DNA of 64,000 nucleotides from Haloferax sulfurifontis ATCC BAA-897 (lineage in GTDB: Archaea; Halobacteriota; Halobacteria; Halobacteriales; Haloferacaceae). The stretch is taken from NCBI RefSeq assembly GCF_000337835.1, contig NZ_AOLM01000021.1, forward strand, positions 1 to 64,000, written 5' to 3'. Each line of letters opens with the position of its first letter. Position 1 is the first letter of the stretch. The translations under genes and the position numbers were made by a program. The notes under the pieces are model-generated. The model was not told where the DNA came from. It did no database searches and saw only the letters and a program-made list of their open reading frames with translations. Positions 40,298 to 48,658 of this stretch are shown here, in pieces.

Positions 40298-40702
40298 ATG
40301 CCACCGCAACCTGGAAGACCGTTTGACTACACGAGGGAGAACATCCGAGGTAGTGTGCCTGCGGAAGCGGGAGTGTACTGGCTTCGAACGAATGACGGTG
40401 TCGCGTATATCGGAGAGAGCAATAATCTACAACGCAGATTGTTTGAGCACGCCGAGAAAGACCCTCTGCGATTCCAGTATGACACTGTGCGGTCGTACTG
40501 TGAGCGGTACGATTTGGTGAACTACCCGTGGCGATCGCCAAAGTGGATGGCGCATAAGATCGAGAACACCGAATTGAGCCTCTACGAAGACCGGTTCGGT
40601 AGGCTCCCCCCGCTGAACCAGAAGCGTAACAACCACCGGACAGACGTACTCGAGAGTGTCATTGAGACGGTGTATCGAGAAGGCAAAAACTGGTGGCCAT
40701 AA
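40298..40702 (+). CDS. GIY-YIG-type nuclease-like protein
   Basis: A 134-residue protein with an apparent GIY-YIG core: AGVYWLRTNDGVAYIGESNNLQRRLFEH, followed by a helical part with HKIENTELSLYEDRFG. The first motif reads GVY rather than GIY. Its AT content is clearly higher than its neighbours and it lies inside the island beside tRNA-Arg. The family cuts DNA in repair, homing and phage defence; catalytic completeness is not certain. A mobile-element cargo gene is likely. Confidence 0.75.
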   Translation: MPPQPGRPFDYTRENIRGSVPAEAGVYWLRTNDGVAYIGESNNLQRRLFEHAEKDPLRFQYDTVRSYCERYDLVNYPWRSPKWMAHKIENTELSLYEDRFGRLPPLNQKRNNHRTDVLESVIETVYREGKNWWP

Positions 40703-40901
40703 GCGCTCCCCGCTCGTTTCGGGACCCCGGTGAAGAGGCACGGTTTCGATGTGCCGCCGAGGGCGGCTGGTCTCGCTCAACTGGTGTTGCCGATGAGTTC
40801 AGGGAGACTCGTCTGGTCAGTTATGAACCACCGTATGCACCGGGGGGAGCTTTGCGTGAACCCGGAGTGAACGAGCATCGATTCTTCTTATACTTAGGAT
40901 G

Positions 40902-41825
40902 TCAATGACATCGACCGTGCCAACCGGGTGATCGAATCGGTTGAATTCTATGCACGCTGTTCGCCGATGACGGTGGTGACGGTGCATACATCGAGGCCTT
41001 CTTGTACAGCGCACCGAGTTTCGGGTGGTACAGAGGGTCGCCGTTAGCGCTCTCGCGAACGTGCTGTGGATGGTAGTGCTTCAGCTGTAATCCTCGAGGA
41101 CGGTGCTGGCTATTCGGGAAGAGATCAGTAATAGCCGAGCGGTCGAGCCGGAGCTGGTGGTTGTAGCCGACTACGTCCTCGTTGTTCGAATCGTAGACGA
41201 CGTGCGAACCCTCGATATCGGCCGAGAGCATGAACAGACGCATGAAGACGCCGTCGCGTCGAACCAGTTTCTTCGCCTGATCGCGGTCGATCCGCAGGTA
41301 GCGTTCGTGCTGAGTTATCGTCGAGAACTCGTGTGGCTCCTCGGCGAAGTACTTGCGCGACCAGTCGAACCCGACCTTCTCGCAGACTCGACGCATCACC
41401 CACGTGATGACGTGCGGTATCTCGTCTAACTCGAGGTTGACCACGTTCTGCAGTTTCACGTTCGTCGCGGGACCGAGAGCCGCAGGGACGCTATCCGGTC
41501 GGTTCTCGTCGGACCACGCGAGTCTCGGCTGTACGCAGACCGGAAGCTTCCGCTCTCCCTCGCCGTAGGCGTTGATGTCGTACTCGAGAAGCGAGTTTAC
41601 TGTGTCTGCCTCGCGCGGAGACAGGCCCGACTGGTGGAAGCCCATCGAGACTTCCCATGTCTCGGTTCCGTCGTCCTCGAGGCGGGGCACTTCTATCTCG
41701 ATCTTCGAGATACCGCCGTCGATGTGGTTGTATAGCTGGCGAACCGCCCAGTACGGCGATGACCCGTACTCGTCGTAGAGGAGATCACCACGTGTCTCGT
41801 GGGGTGCACTCGCGACGGAGCTCAC
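40902..41825 (-). CDS. DUF7845-like protein with a degraded C terminus
   Basis: A 307-residue protein with LYDEYGSSPYWAVRQLYNHID at the N terminus, then an ordered alpha/beta region (HVITWVMRRVCEKVGFDW, HYHPQHVRESANGDPLYHPKLGALYKK). I recall this as DUF7845, common in haloarchaeal accessory regions. After LGALYKK the tail (MYAPSPPSSANSVH) is low-complexity and unlike the rest, and other frames are broken by stops, so the C-terminal part is probably lost. GTG 41825 overlaps the upstream zinc-finger stop. Confidence 0.7.
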   Translation of the reverse strand: MSSVASAPHETRGDLLYDEYGSSPYWAVRQLYNHIDGGISKIEIEVPRLEDDGTETWEVSMGFHQSGLSPREADTVNSLLEYDINAYGEGERKLPVCVQPRLAWSDENRPDSVPAALGPATNVKLQNVVNLELDEIPHVITWVMRRVCEKVGFDWSRKYFAEEPHEFSTITQHERYLRIDRDQAKKLVRRDGVFMRLFMLSADIEGSHVVYDSNNEDVVGYNHQLRLDRSAITDLFPNSQHRPRGLQLKHYHPQHVRESANGDPLYHPKLGALYKKASMYAPSPPSSANSVHRIQPIRSPGWHGRCH

Positions 41826-41917
41826 CGCCGGTCCTCCTCCGCGAGATCGCGGCCGCAGTACTCACAGCGGAAGATGCAGTCGCTGTCGCGGCTACAGGAC
41901 GGACAGCGAACCGTCAT
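41822..41917 (-). CDS. 31-residue zinc-finger mini-protein
   Basis: The ATG at 41917 opens a 31-codon gene encoding two Cys pairs, CPSC and CEYC, with a third Cys-containing stretch between them (SDCIFR). Both ends overlap neighbours by four bases (ATGA upstream, GTGA downstream), the mark of a translated coupled gene. Zinc binding is likely. The function is unknown; such tiny zinc fingers are common in haloarchaea. Confidence 0.65.
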   Translation of the reverse strand: MTVRCPSCSRDSDCIFRCEYCGRDLAEEDRR

Positions 41918-42150
41918 TGCCACCGCTCCGGGTTACCGCCGTGACGACCGGACGCACCGTTCCACGGGTCCGGAATCGGAACGTCGAGACCGCCCGCGGA
42001 ACCGCGCTGTAGACGGACCAGCGTATCGCACTCGTGACAGCGGTGCGCGCGGTCCTCGCGGTCACCGTAGACGCGGCGGAAGTCGCGGGTGACGTGTGAC
42101 CCGCAGTTGAGACAGCTGCTCTTTCGGCTCTCCGAGTCGAGCAGCATCAT
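41914..42150 (-). CDS. Small zinc-finger protein (DUF7563-like)
   Basis: A 78-residue protein with CLNC...CHEC, two Cys pairs about 25 residues apart in SSCLNCGSHVTRDFRRVYGDR and HRCHECDTLVR, typical of the small haloarchaeal zinc fingers I know as DUF7563. ATG 42150 is chosen; a TTG at 42183 would add 11 residues. It is the first gene of the three-gene mini-operon. Confidence 0.65.
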   Translation of the reverse strand: MMLLDSESRKSSCLNCGSHVTRDFRRVYGDREDRAHRCHECDTLVRLQRGSAGGLDVPIPDPWNGASGRHGGNPERWQ

Positions 42151-42234
42151 GCCGACCACCCCGTCTGTCCCGCCTGACCGCAAGACAGCGGCGACCCGCG
42201 TTCCGTTTCGTGGTGGACTCTTTTTCGGCCCCCG

Positions 42235-42257
42235 CTCGCGAATATATATACTCGCGA
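42235..42257 (-). promoter_or_regulatory. Promoter with flanking TCGCGA palindromes
   Basis: CTCGCG and CTCGCGA flank AATATATATA, giving two TCGCGA palindromes 16 bases apart around a strong TATA stretch. It is the likely promoter of the zinc-finger and DUF7845 mini-operon, with an operator that would bury the TATA box. Confidence 0.5.
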
Positions 42258-42323
42258 TGAGACCAGCCGGTAGAAGTCGTGAGCCGGTCGTTTTCTACAT
42301 ATAGAAAACGCCGAAAATTTGGA

Positions 42324-42396
42324 CGGACCCGACGGGATTTGAACCCGCGACATCTTGGTCCGGAACCAAGCACTCTGTCCACTGAGCTACGGGCCC
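42324..42396 (-). tRNA. tRNA-Arg (CCG)
   Basis: On the minus strand the acceptor stem is GGGCCCG/CGGGTCC with discriminator G. The anticodon stem is CTTGG/CCAAG around TTCCGGA, giving anticodon CCG. The T arm is GCGGG-TTCAAAT-CCCGT. No CCA is encoded. TTTTAC lies about 30 bases upstream as box A. The 3' end faces the accessory island, the usual side for tRNA-targeted integration. Confidence 0.96.
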
Positions 42397-42458
42397 TCAG
42401 CGGGCAGAGCTACACGGCACCGACGTAAAACCGTTGTGGAACCCGCGCCGGCGGCCGA

Positions 42459-43925
42459 TTACGTTCCGGTCGCGTCGGCGTCGACGACGCTGTGTTTCCA
42501 CGTTCCGCGGGTGAACCACGCCGTGGCCGCAATCGCACCGAGAATCTGCCCGACGGCCATCCCGAGCCAGATGCCCGTCTCGGCGAAGCCGAACTGGAAC
42601 GAAAGCAGGTAGACGATGGGAACCCGGCCTAACCAGAGCGCGAAAAGCGAGAAGCCGAGGGCGGTCTTCGTGTTCCCCGCGCCGCGGTACGCGCCGAGGA
42701 CGACCTGGAGAACGCCGATGAAGCCGAACTCGAACGCGCGGATGCGGATGTACTCGACGCCGAGGTCGATAGTTTGGGCGGCCGAGGCCGTCCCGGTCTG
42801 GAGGAAGAACGCGACGACGGGTTCGGCGAAGACGTACGCGAGGACGCCGGTGACGAGCATGACGCTCGCGCCGACTTTGGCGGCGAGCCAGACGGCGCTC
42901 TCGGCGCGGTCGGGTTTCTTCGCGCCGAGGTTCTGGCCGACGATGGTGTTCGTCGCCCGACCGAGGCCGAGCGCCGGAAGGAACACGAGCGACGTGAGGC
43001 GGTTGCCGAGGCCGAACGCGGCGACGACTTCGGGGGTGAACGTGACGACCATCGCGGTGAGGGTGATGAAGCCGAGGGCGGTGGCGGACTGCTCGATGGC
43101 GCTCGGGACGCCGATATCGACGATTTGCTTGATGTACTCGAACTGCGGGCGGAAGTCGGCGAGTTGCACGTCGGGGCCGGCGCTCGTCCCGAAGATGACG
43201 TAGATGCCGATGACGGTGGCGACGGCGCGCGAGAGGACCGTCGCGTACGCCGCGCCGGCGACTTGGAAGCCGTCGAAGCCCGTGGCGGCGAACAGGCTGG
43301 CCTGCAGGCCCTCCATCCCGAGCATCGAAAACAGCGGGTTGGCGTCGAAGCCGAAGATGAACACGGGGTCGATGACGACGTTGATGAGGACGCTGATGAA
43401 CATCACGACCATCGGGGCGCGGGTGTTGCCGTAGCCGCGCATGAGCGCGGAGAAGACGAAGAAGCCGAAGAGGAACGGCAGGCCGAGGAAGAACACGCGC
43501 ATGTAGTCGCCGGCGAGGGGGATGACCTGCCCGGCGGTCGCCTCCGAACTCGGGAGGACGGCGAGCATCGCGTCGGTGGCGAAAAAGCCGATGACGCCGA
43601 CGACGACGGCGATAACGGTGATGAAGGTGAGCGTCTGTCCGGCGACGGTCCCGGCGGAGCCCTCGCTTTTCGCGCCGGTGTACTGGGCGACGAGCGTGCT
43701 CCCCGCGACGGTGAAGCCGCCGCCGACGGAGATGAGCAGGAAGATGAGCGGAAACGCGAGGCTGATGGCGGCGACGGCGTCGGTCGAGAGCCGACCGAGC
43801 CAGACGGTGTCGGCGAGGTTGTACGCCACCTGGAGGAGTTCGGTGACGATAATCGGCCACGCCAGTTCGAACATCGGGCGTTTGAGGTCGCCCTCGGTGA
43901 GGGAACCGCCTTCGGGGAGGGACAC
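42459..43925 (-). CDS. MATE family multidrug/Na+ antiporter
   Basis: A 488-residue membrane protein with about 12 helices and the MATE signature near the start: FELAWPIIVTELLQVAYNLADTVWLGRLSTDAVAA. Two related halves are visible (VAQYTGAK...AGQTLTF and VGQNLGAKKPDRAES). It should export drugs or metabolites by ion exchange. It is a single gene between tRNA-Arg and the membrane ferredoxin. Confidence 0.95.
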   Translation of the reverse strand: MSLPEGGSLTEGDLKRPMFELAWPIIVTELLQVAYNLADTVWLGRLSTDAVAAISLAFPLIFLLISVGGGFTVAGSTLVAQYTGAKSEGSAGTVAGQTLTFITVIAVVVGVIGFFATDAMLAVLPSSEATAGQVIPLAGDYMRVFFLGLPFLFGFFVFSALMRGYGNTRAPMVVMFISVLINVVIDPVFIFGFDANPLFSMLGMEGLQASLFAATGFDGFQVAGAAYATVLSRAVATVIGIYVIFGTSAGPDVQLADFRPQFEYIKQIVDIGVPSAIEQSATALGFITLTAMVVTFTPEVVAAFGLGNRLTSLVFLPALGLGRATNTIVGQNLGAKKPDRAESAVWLAAKVGASVMLVTGVLAYVFAEPVVAFFLQTGTASAAQTIDLGVEYIRIRAFEFGFIGVLQVVLGAYRGAGNTKTALGFSLFALWLGRVPIVYLLSFQFGFAETGIWLGMAVGQILGAIAATAWFTRGTWKHSVVDADATGT

Positions 43926-44113
43926 TGAACAGGTGAGACTCGCGGAGACCGTTTGAAACCGTCGATTAGCGTCTTCGAACGTGGGTGCGTCCCGGCACCG
44001 AACGAGCGCGACTGGTCGAGTCGCGACGGGGCGGCCGTCCGCACGAGCGGCGACCGCGGCTCACCGGAGCGGGTGGCGTCGCGAGAAACGGTGGGTGGTT
44101 GCAGTTCGTCGCG

Positions 44114-44695
44114 TTACGGCGCTTCGCCGGTCTCGATGGCGAAGTCGGCCTTCGGGTAGGCGACGCAGGTGAGCGTGTAGCCGTTGTCCATCTCCTCGTC
44201 GGAGAGCGTCTCCTGGGTGTAGTGCGTGATGTACTCTTCGGCCGGGCCGTTGGTAATCTTCGCGGCACAGGAGACGCACGAGCCCTGCCGGCAGGCGTAC
44301 GGGAGGTCCATCCCGGCGTCTTCGCCCTGGTCGAGCACCGTCTCGTTGCTCGCCAGTTCGATGGTCTCGCCCTGCTTGACGAACTCGACTTCGAAGTACT
44401 CGACTTCGTCTTCGGGCATGTCGGCGGGGCTTGGTTCTTCCTCCGCTTCCTCGCCTTCGAGTTCGGCGCCCTCTTCGCCGGCTCCGACCGCGGCGACGCC
44501 GCCGCCGCCCCCGATAGAACGGTTCATCGGCTCGGGGAAGTCGGTCTCTGCGACGGTCGCCGCGCGGCGTTCGAGGACCTCCTGTGTGATGTCGGCGGTC
44601 GGCTCCCAGCCGGTGCCCTTCGAGTAGTGCAGGGCGACGACGAGGAGTACCAGGACCAAACCGGCCCCGACACCCACCAGACTGATGACTGCCAT
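44114..44695 (-). CDS. Membrane-anchored 2Fe-2S ferredoxin
   Basis: A 193-residue protein: one N-terminal TM helix (VISLVGVGAGLVLVLLVVAL), an acidic and Gly-rich linker, then a plant-type ferredoxin domain with CRQGSCVSC and the fourth Cys in YTLTCVAYP. It carries electrons at the inner face of the membrane. ATG 44695 puts the helix at the start. The neighbour at 44925 is 6-phosphogluconate dehydrogenase, but no functional link is shown. Confidence 0.93.
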   Translation of the reverse strand: MAVISLVGVGAGLVLVLLVVALHYSKGTGWEPTADITQEVLERRAATVAETDFPEPMNRSIGGGGGVAAVGAGEEGAELEGEEAEEEPSPADMPEDEVEYFEVEFVKQGETIELASNETVLDQGEDAGMDLPYACRQGSCVSCAAKITNGPAEEYITHYTQETLSDEEMDNGYTLTCVAYPKADFAIETGEAP

Positions 44696-44924
44696 ACCGG
44701 CGGATATGGAGGGAGGGGTTAAGGAAATTGTGATTGTGGCGGCACCCGCGGGCGGTCGATTTCGCCCCCGAAACGCGGGTCTCGCGGAGGTTCCCACAGT
44801 ATCGAGGGCGCGCACGTCGTCCGCCGCGGCCGACCCGAAGGCGGTTCGGCGGGGACAACCGCGTCAGTTCACGACCGCAGAAGCGGGTCAGTTCACGGCC
44901 GTAGCAGGCCGGTTCGCGACCGCG

Positions 44925-45824
44925 TCAGTCGTCCTTCCGAGCGACCTCGTGGCGGCCGAAGCCGTACCGGAGCCGGTTGGCGAGGCGACGGGAGAACCGG
45001 TCGTCGGCGCGGGAGCCGAACCGCTCGGCGAGCGACTGGTAGATGAGCGGGACCGGGACCTCCTGTTCGAGCGCCTCCTGGACCGTCCACGTGCCCGTCG
45101 AGCCGCCCGCGACGTGGTCGTCCACGTCGCCGAGGTCGCTTCCCTCCTCGCGGAACGCCTCCTCGCAGAGTTCGAGAAGCCACGAGCGGATGACCGCGCC
45201 GTTGTTCCACGTCTTGGCGACCGATTCGAGGTCGAGGTCGTAGCGGCCCTCGGCGAGCAGTTCGAAGCCCTCGCCGTACGCCTGCATCAGCGCGTACTCG
45301 ACGCCGTTGTGGACCATCTTCACGTAGTGGCCGGAGCCGGAGTCGCCCATGTGGCCGTGGCCGTCCGGGCCGGTCGCCACGGCGTCGAAGACGGGGGTCA
45401 GTTCGTCGTAGGCCCACTGCGGGCCGCCGACCATGAGCGAGAAGCCGAGGTCGGCACCGGCGGGGCCGCCGGAGGTCCCGCAGTCGAGGTAGGCCGCCGA
45501 GCACGCCTCGGCGCGCCGCACGGACTCCTCGAAGTGGGAGTTGCCGCCGTCGACGACCACGTCGTCGCCGTCGAGGTGCGGGTCGAGGTCGTCGAGCGTC
45601 GCGTCCACCGCGTCGCCCGCGGGAACCATGAGCCAGATTCGCTTGTCGTCGCCGAGTCGGTCGGCGAGGTCGGCGACGCTGTCCGCGGGTTCGGCACCCG
45701 CGTCGGCGGCCGCCGCGACGGCTTCCGCCGAGAGGTCGAAGGCCACGACCTCGTGCCCGGCATCGAGCACTCGGTCGACTACGATGCGCCCCATCCGGCC
45801 GAGGCCGATGACGCCTAGTTGCAT
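44925..45824 (-). CDS. gndA: 6-phosphogluconate dehydrogenase, decarboxylating
   Basis: A 299-residue short-form archaeal Gnd, oxidising 6-phosphogluconate to ribulose 5-phosphate. It has the nucleotide-binding start GVIGLGRMG, the substrate motif DGGNSHFEES, the catalytic region GGPAGADLGFSLMVGG and SGHYVKMVHNGVEYALMQAYGEG with the catalytic Lys. Imperfect repeats of GTCAGTTCACG follow its stop (about 44860-44930) without obvious meaning. Confidence 0.95.
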   Translation of the reverse strand: MQLGVIGLGRMGRIVVDRVLDAGHEVVAFDLSAEAVAAAADAGAEPADSVADLADRLGDDKRIWLMVPAGDAVDATLDDLDPHLDGDDVVVDGGNSHFEESVRRAEACSAAYLDCGTSGGPAGADLGFSLMVGGPQWAYDELTPVFDAVATGPDGHGHMGDSGSGHYVKMVHNGVEYALMQAYGEGFELLAEGRYDLDLESVAKTWNNGAVIRSWLLELCEEAFREEGSDLGDVDDHVAGGSTGTWTVQEALEQEVPVPLIYQSLAERFGSRADDRFSRRLANRLRYGFGRHEVARKDD

Positions 45825-45917
45825 GCGTCGGCATCGTCCGCGGGGGGTGGTAGTGGTTGTGGTTTGGCGCGTGCGCGGCCGTCCGCCGAGGCGGCACTCC
45901 TAGAGCCGCCCCCGCGT

Positions 45918-46790
45918 TCAGAGCCGTGCCAAGAGCGCCTCGGCCAACCGGTCGCCGGCGTCGTCGTCGGTTCGGAAGAACAGTTCCGGCTCGATGAGTT
46001 CGACTTCGAGGAGGTAGAAGTCGTCGCCGCGCTCCACGCCGTCGACGCGGGCGTACAGCGGCGGGTCGCCGCCGAGGTGGGCCGAGACGGCGTCGACGAC
46101 GCGCCGAGCGTTGTCGAGGAGCGTCTCGCTCGGCACCTCGACGTGGACGCTCCCCCCGTGTTTCTCTTGGACGCGGTAGTCGCCGGGTTCGGGTCGCTTG
46201 ACGACCGCATGGCTGAACTCGTCGCCGAAGAAGACGAGCGACCACTCGCCGTCTTCGATGTCCGGCGCGAACTCCTGAACCAGCACGTCTTTCTCCGCCA
46301 CGAGGTCGTCCACCCACGGCTGGGCGGCGGCGGCCTCCGCGCGACTCAGCTGTCTCGTCTCGAACGCGCCCGCGCTCACGGCGGGCTTGACGACGAGTTC
46401 GTCCCAGCCCCGCCTCTCGAAGACGGCTTCGAGGGACACGTCGTCGCCGCGTTCGACGTACTCGGTCGGAAGGGTCGAGACGCCGGCGTCGGCGAGGTCA
46501 CGCAGGTAGAACTTGTGGCTGTTCCAGTCGAGCGTCGCCGTCGGGTTCCACACCGCGCAGTCGGCGTCGGACAGTCGGTCGACCCACGCGGCATACGCCG
46601 CCGGACGCCGGTAGTAGTCCCAAATCGACCGGACGACCACGGCGTCAAATCCGTCCCAGTCGACCGACTCGTCGGACCAGACGACCGGTTCCGCGGTCAC
46701 GCCGCGCTCCCGGAGCGCCGCGAGAAACGAGGCGTCGTCATCGACGAGTCCGGGGAGGTCCGCGGCGGTGGCGAGTGCGATGGAAGTCAC
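45918..46790 (-). CDS. ATP-grasp (RimK-like) ligase
   Basis: A 290-residue ATP-grasp protein: N-terminal SIALATAADLPGLV and SIWDYYRRP, ATP-binding LVVKPAVSAGAF and a C-terminal metal-binding stretch LYARVDGVERGDDFYLLEVELIEPELFF. Members join an acid to an amine or peptide with ATP; the substrate is unknown. The GTG at 46790 is the first sensible start. It is divergent from the M29 peptidase. Confidence 0.88.
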   Translation of the reverse strand: MTSIALATAADLPGLVDDDASFLAALRERGVTAEPVVWSDESVDWDGFDAVVVRSIWDYYRRPAAYAAWVDRLSDADCAVWNPTATLDWNSHKFYLRDLADAGVSTLPTEYVERGDDVSLEAVFERRGWDELVVKPAVSAGAFETRQLSRAEAAAAQPWVDDLVAEKDVLVQEFAPDIEDGEWSLVFFGDEFSHAVVKRPEPGDYRVQEKHGGSVHVEVPSETLLDNARRVVDAVSAHLGGDPPLYARVDGVERGDDFYLLEVELIEPELFFRTDDDAGDRLAEALLARL

Positions 46791-46931
46791 GGCGGTGGAT
46801 GATAGACATCGGGCGATAAGGGTTCTGTAACGCTCGGAGCGTCCGCCGCGACCCTCCGCGTTGCGGCCGCGGTCGGTCGGCCTCGCGCCCGCAGACGCCG
46901 ACGTTTTTACCGCCCCGCGCGACGGTCGCGT

Positions 46932-48026
46932 ATGGACGAACGCATCCACGAGCACGCCGCGGTGCTCGTCGACTGGAGCGCGCGAATCGAGGCCGGCGAC
47001 GACGTGGTCGTCTCCGTCGGCGAGGGGGCCCACGACCTCGCGGTCGCCGTCGCCGACGCCCTCGGCGAGCGCGGCGCGAACGTCGTCACGACGTACGCCT
47101 CCGAGGAGGTCCAGCGGGCGTACCTCCGCGCGCACGACGGCGACTTCGAGCTTCCCGAACACGAACTCGCCCTCTACGAGGCCGCCGACTCGGTGCTCTT
47201 CCTCGGCGGCACCCGCAACACGGCGGCGACCGCCGACGTGCCGACCGCGACGCGGCAGGCCTACGGCCGCGCCACGAGCGAGGTCAAAGAGGCGCGCATG
47301 GACACCGACTGGGTGTCGACGGTCCACCCGACCCGCGCGGCGGCCCAGCAGGCCGGCATGTCGTTCGAGGAGTACGCCGACTTCGTCTACGACGCGATTC
47401 TCCGCGACTGGTCGGAACTCGCCGAGGAGATGGCGAACATGAAAGACGTGCTCGACGCCGGCTCCGAGGTCCGCATCGTCAAGGCGGACACCGACCTCAC
47501 GATGTCCATCGAGGGCCGGACCGCCGTCAACTCCGCGGCCTCGGTCGCCTACGACTCCCACAACCTCCCGTCGGGCGAGGTGTTCACCGCGCCCGTCGAA
47601 GACGCCGTCGAGGGCGAGGTGTTCTTCGACGTGCCGATGACGCTGGAGGGCCAGCGCGTCGAGAACGTCCGCCTGACGTTCGAGGGCGGCGAAGTCGTCG
47701 ACTTCTCCGCGGGCGCGGGCGAGGACGCGCTCGCCGGCATCCTCGACACCGACGAGGGCGCGCGCCGACTCGGCGAACTGGGAATCGGCATGAACCGCGG
47801 CATCGACCGCTTCACCGACAGCATCCTCTTCGACGAGAAGATGGGCGACACCGTCCACCTCGCGGTCGGCCGGGCCTACGGCGCGTGCCTCCCGGAGGGC
47901 GAAGACGGGAACCAATCTGCGGTCCACACGGACATGATAACCGACATGAGCGAGGACTCCCGCATCGAGGTCGACGGCGAGGTCGTCCAGCGGAACGGCA
48001 CGTTCCGGTGGGAAGACGGGTTCTGA
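46932..48026 (+). CDS. M29-family aminopeptidase (AmpS-like)
   Basis: A 364-residue thermophilic-type metalloaminopeptidase, releasing N-terminal residues in the cytoplasm. It shows the family's NLPSGEVFTAP (metal-binding Glu), ELGIGMNRGIDRFTDSILFDEKMGDTVHLAVG (second Glu and His) and SAVHTDMITDM (His and Asp). The length is slightly below the usual 370-410. A more divergent M29-like protein lies at 28973-29920. Confidence 0.94.
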   Translation: MDERIHEHAAVLVDWSARIEAGDDVVVSVGEGAHDLAVAVADALGERGANVVTTYASEEVQRAYLRAHDGDFELPEHELALYEAADSVLFLGGTRNTAATADVPTATRQAYGRATSEVKEARMDTDWVSTVHPTRAAAQQAGMSFEEYADFVYDAILRDWSELAEEMANMKDVLDAGSEVRIVKADTDLTMSIEGRTAVNSAASVAYDSHNLPSGEVFTAPVEDAVEGEVFFDVPMTLEGQRVENVRLTFEGGEVVDFSAGAGEDALAGILDTDEGARRLGELGIGMNRGIDRFTDSILFDEKMGDTVHLAVGRAYGACLPEGEDGNQSAVHTDMITDMSEDSRIEVDGEVVQRNGTFRWEDGF

Positions 48027-48142
48027 GCCCTCTCTGAGGCGTTTTCTGACGCAGACCGCGGTGGGCGGTTGAGACGATTAAGATACCATGACATGTGGTA
48101 ACTCTACGCTTACTAAAACCGCGTGGTGACGTAGCTCCGGCT

Positions 48143-48655
48143 ATGGCACGATTCGTCCGAACGAGGCGACGGTTCCTCGAACTGGCAGGCAGTGGTGCGG
48201 TGGTGGGAATCGCCGGCTGTCTCGGTGGGGGCGGCGGCCAGCAGGAAACGGAGACGGAAGCGACGACCGAAGCGGCCGACGACGACCACGACGAGGAGCG
48301 TCCGGAGGGCGTCTCCGCCGAGGAGTTCGTACGCGGCCCGGTCCCCGAACCGTACCGGACCGCGCTCTCGCAGGCGAACGAGCGACGGGACCCAGACGAC
48401 CTGTTCACGAAGGAGGCGGTCAAGTTCCAAGAGGCGGACGACGCCGTCGAGGCGGGACTCACGGAGGCGGGGCGGAACTGCGGCAACTGCGCGGAGTACA
48501 TCCCCGACAAGAACGGCGACGGCTTCGGTGCCTGCGCCAAGGTCGAGGGCTACATCGGCCCCGAAGACTGGTGTTCGCTCTGGGAGTCTATCGAGGAGGC
48601 CGAGGCCGAAGCCGAAGAAGGCGAGGACGGAGGCGAGACCGCGTCCGTCGTCTGA
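48143..48655 (+). CDS. HiPIP-type iron-sulfur lipoprotein
   Basis: A 170-residue protein. A Tat signal (TRRRFLELAGSG) leads to lipobox IAGC, then an acidic linker. The C-terminal part has CGNC, FGACAK and WCSLW, giving the four-Cys pattern of high-potential iron-sulfur proteins (C-x2-C, then two single Cys). It would be an electron carrier on the outer face of the membrane. ATG 48143 puts the twin Arg in the right place. Confidence 0.9.
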   Translation: MARFVRTRRRFLELAGSGAVVGIAGCLGGGGGQQETETEATTEAADDDHDEERPEGVSAEEFVRGPVPEPYRTALSQANERRDPDDLFTKEAVKFQEADDAVEAGLTEAGRNCGNCAEYIPDKNGDGFGACAKVEGYIGPEDWCSLWESIEEAEAEAEEGEDGGETASVV

Positions 48656-48658
48656 GGT

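Larger units (their letters stand above)
40260..42323. mobile_element. Remnant integrated element beside tRNA-Arg
   Basis: The stretch between the ABC-2 permease gene and the 3' end of tRNA-Arg has lower GC, a stand-alone GIY-YIG gene and a leftward mini-operon of zinc-finger and DUF7845-like genes of the sort found in haloarchaeal integrated elements. No integrase or second copy of the tRNA end is visible, so the element is a remnant or the call is wrong. Bounds are approximate. Confidence 0.4.

Noticed and set aside
40260-42323. A second copy of the tRNA-Arg 3' end as an att site
   Set aside because: I looked for the tRNA end motif in the island and near its left edge and saw no convincing copy.
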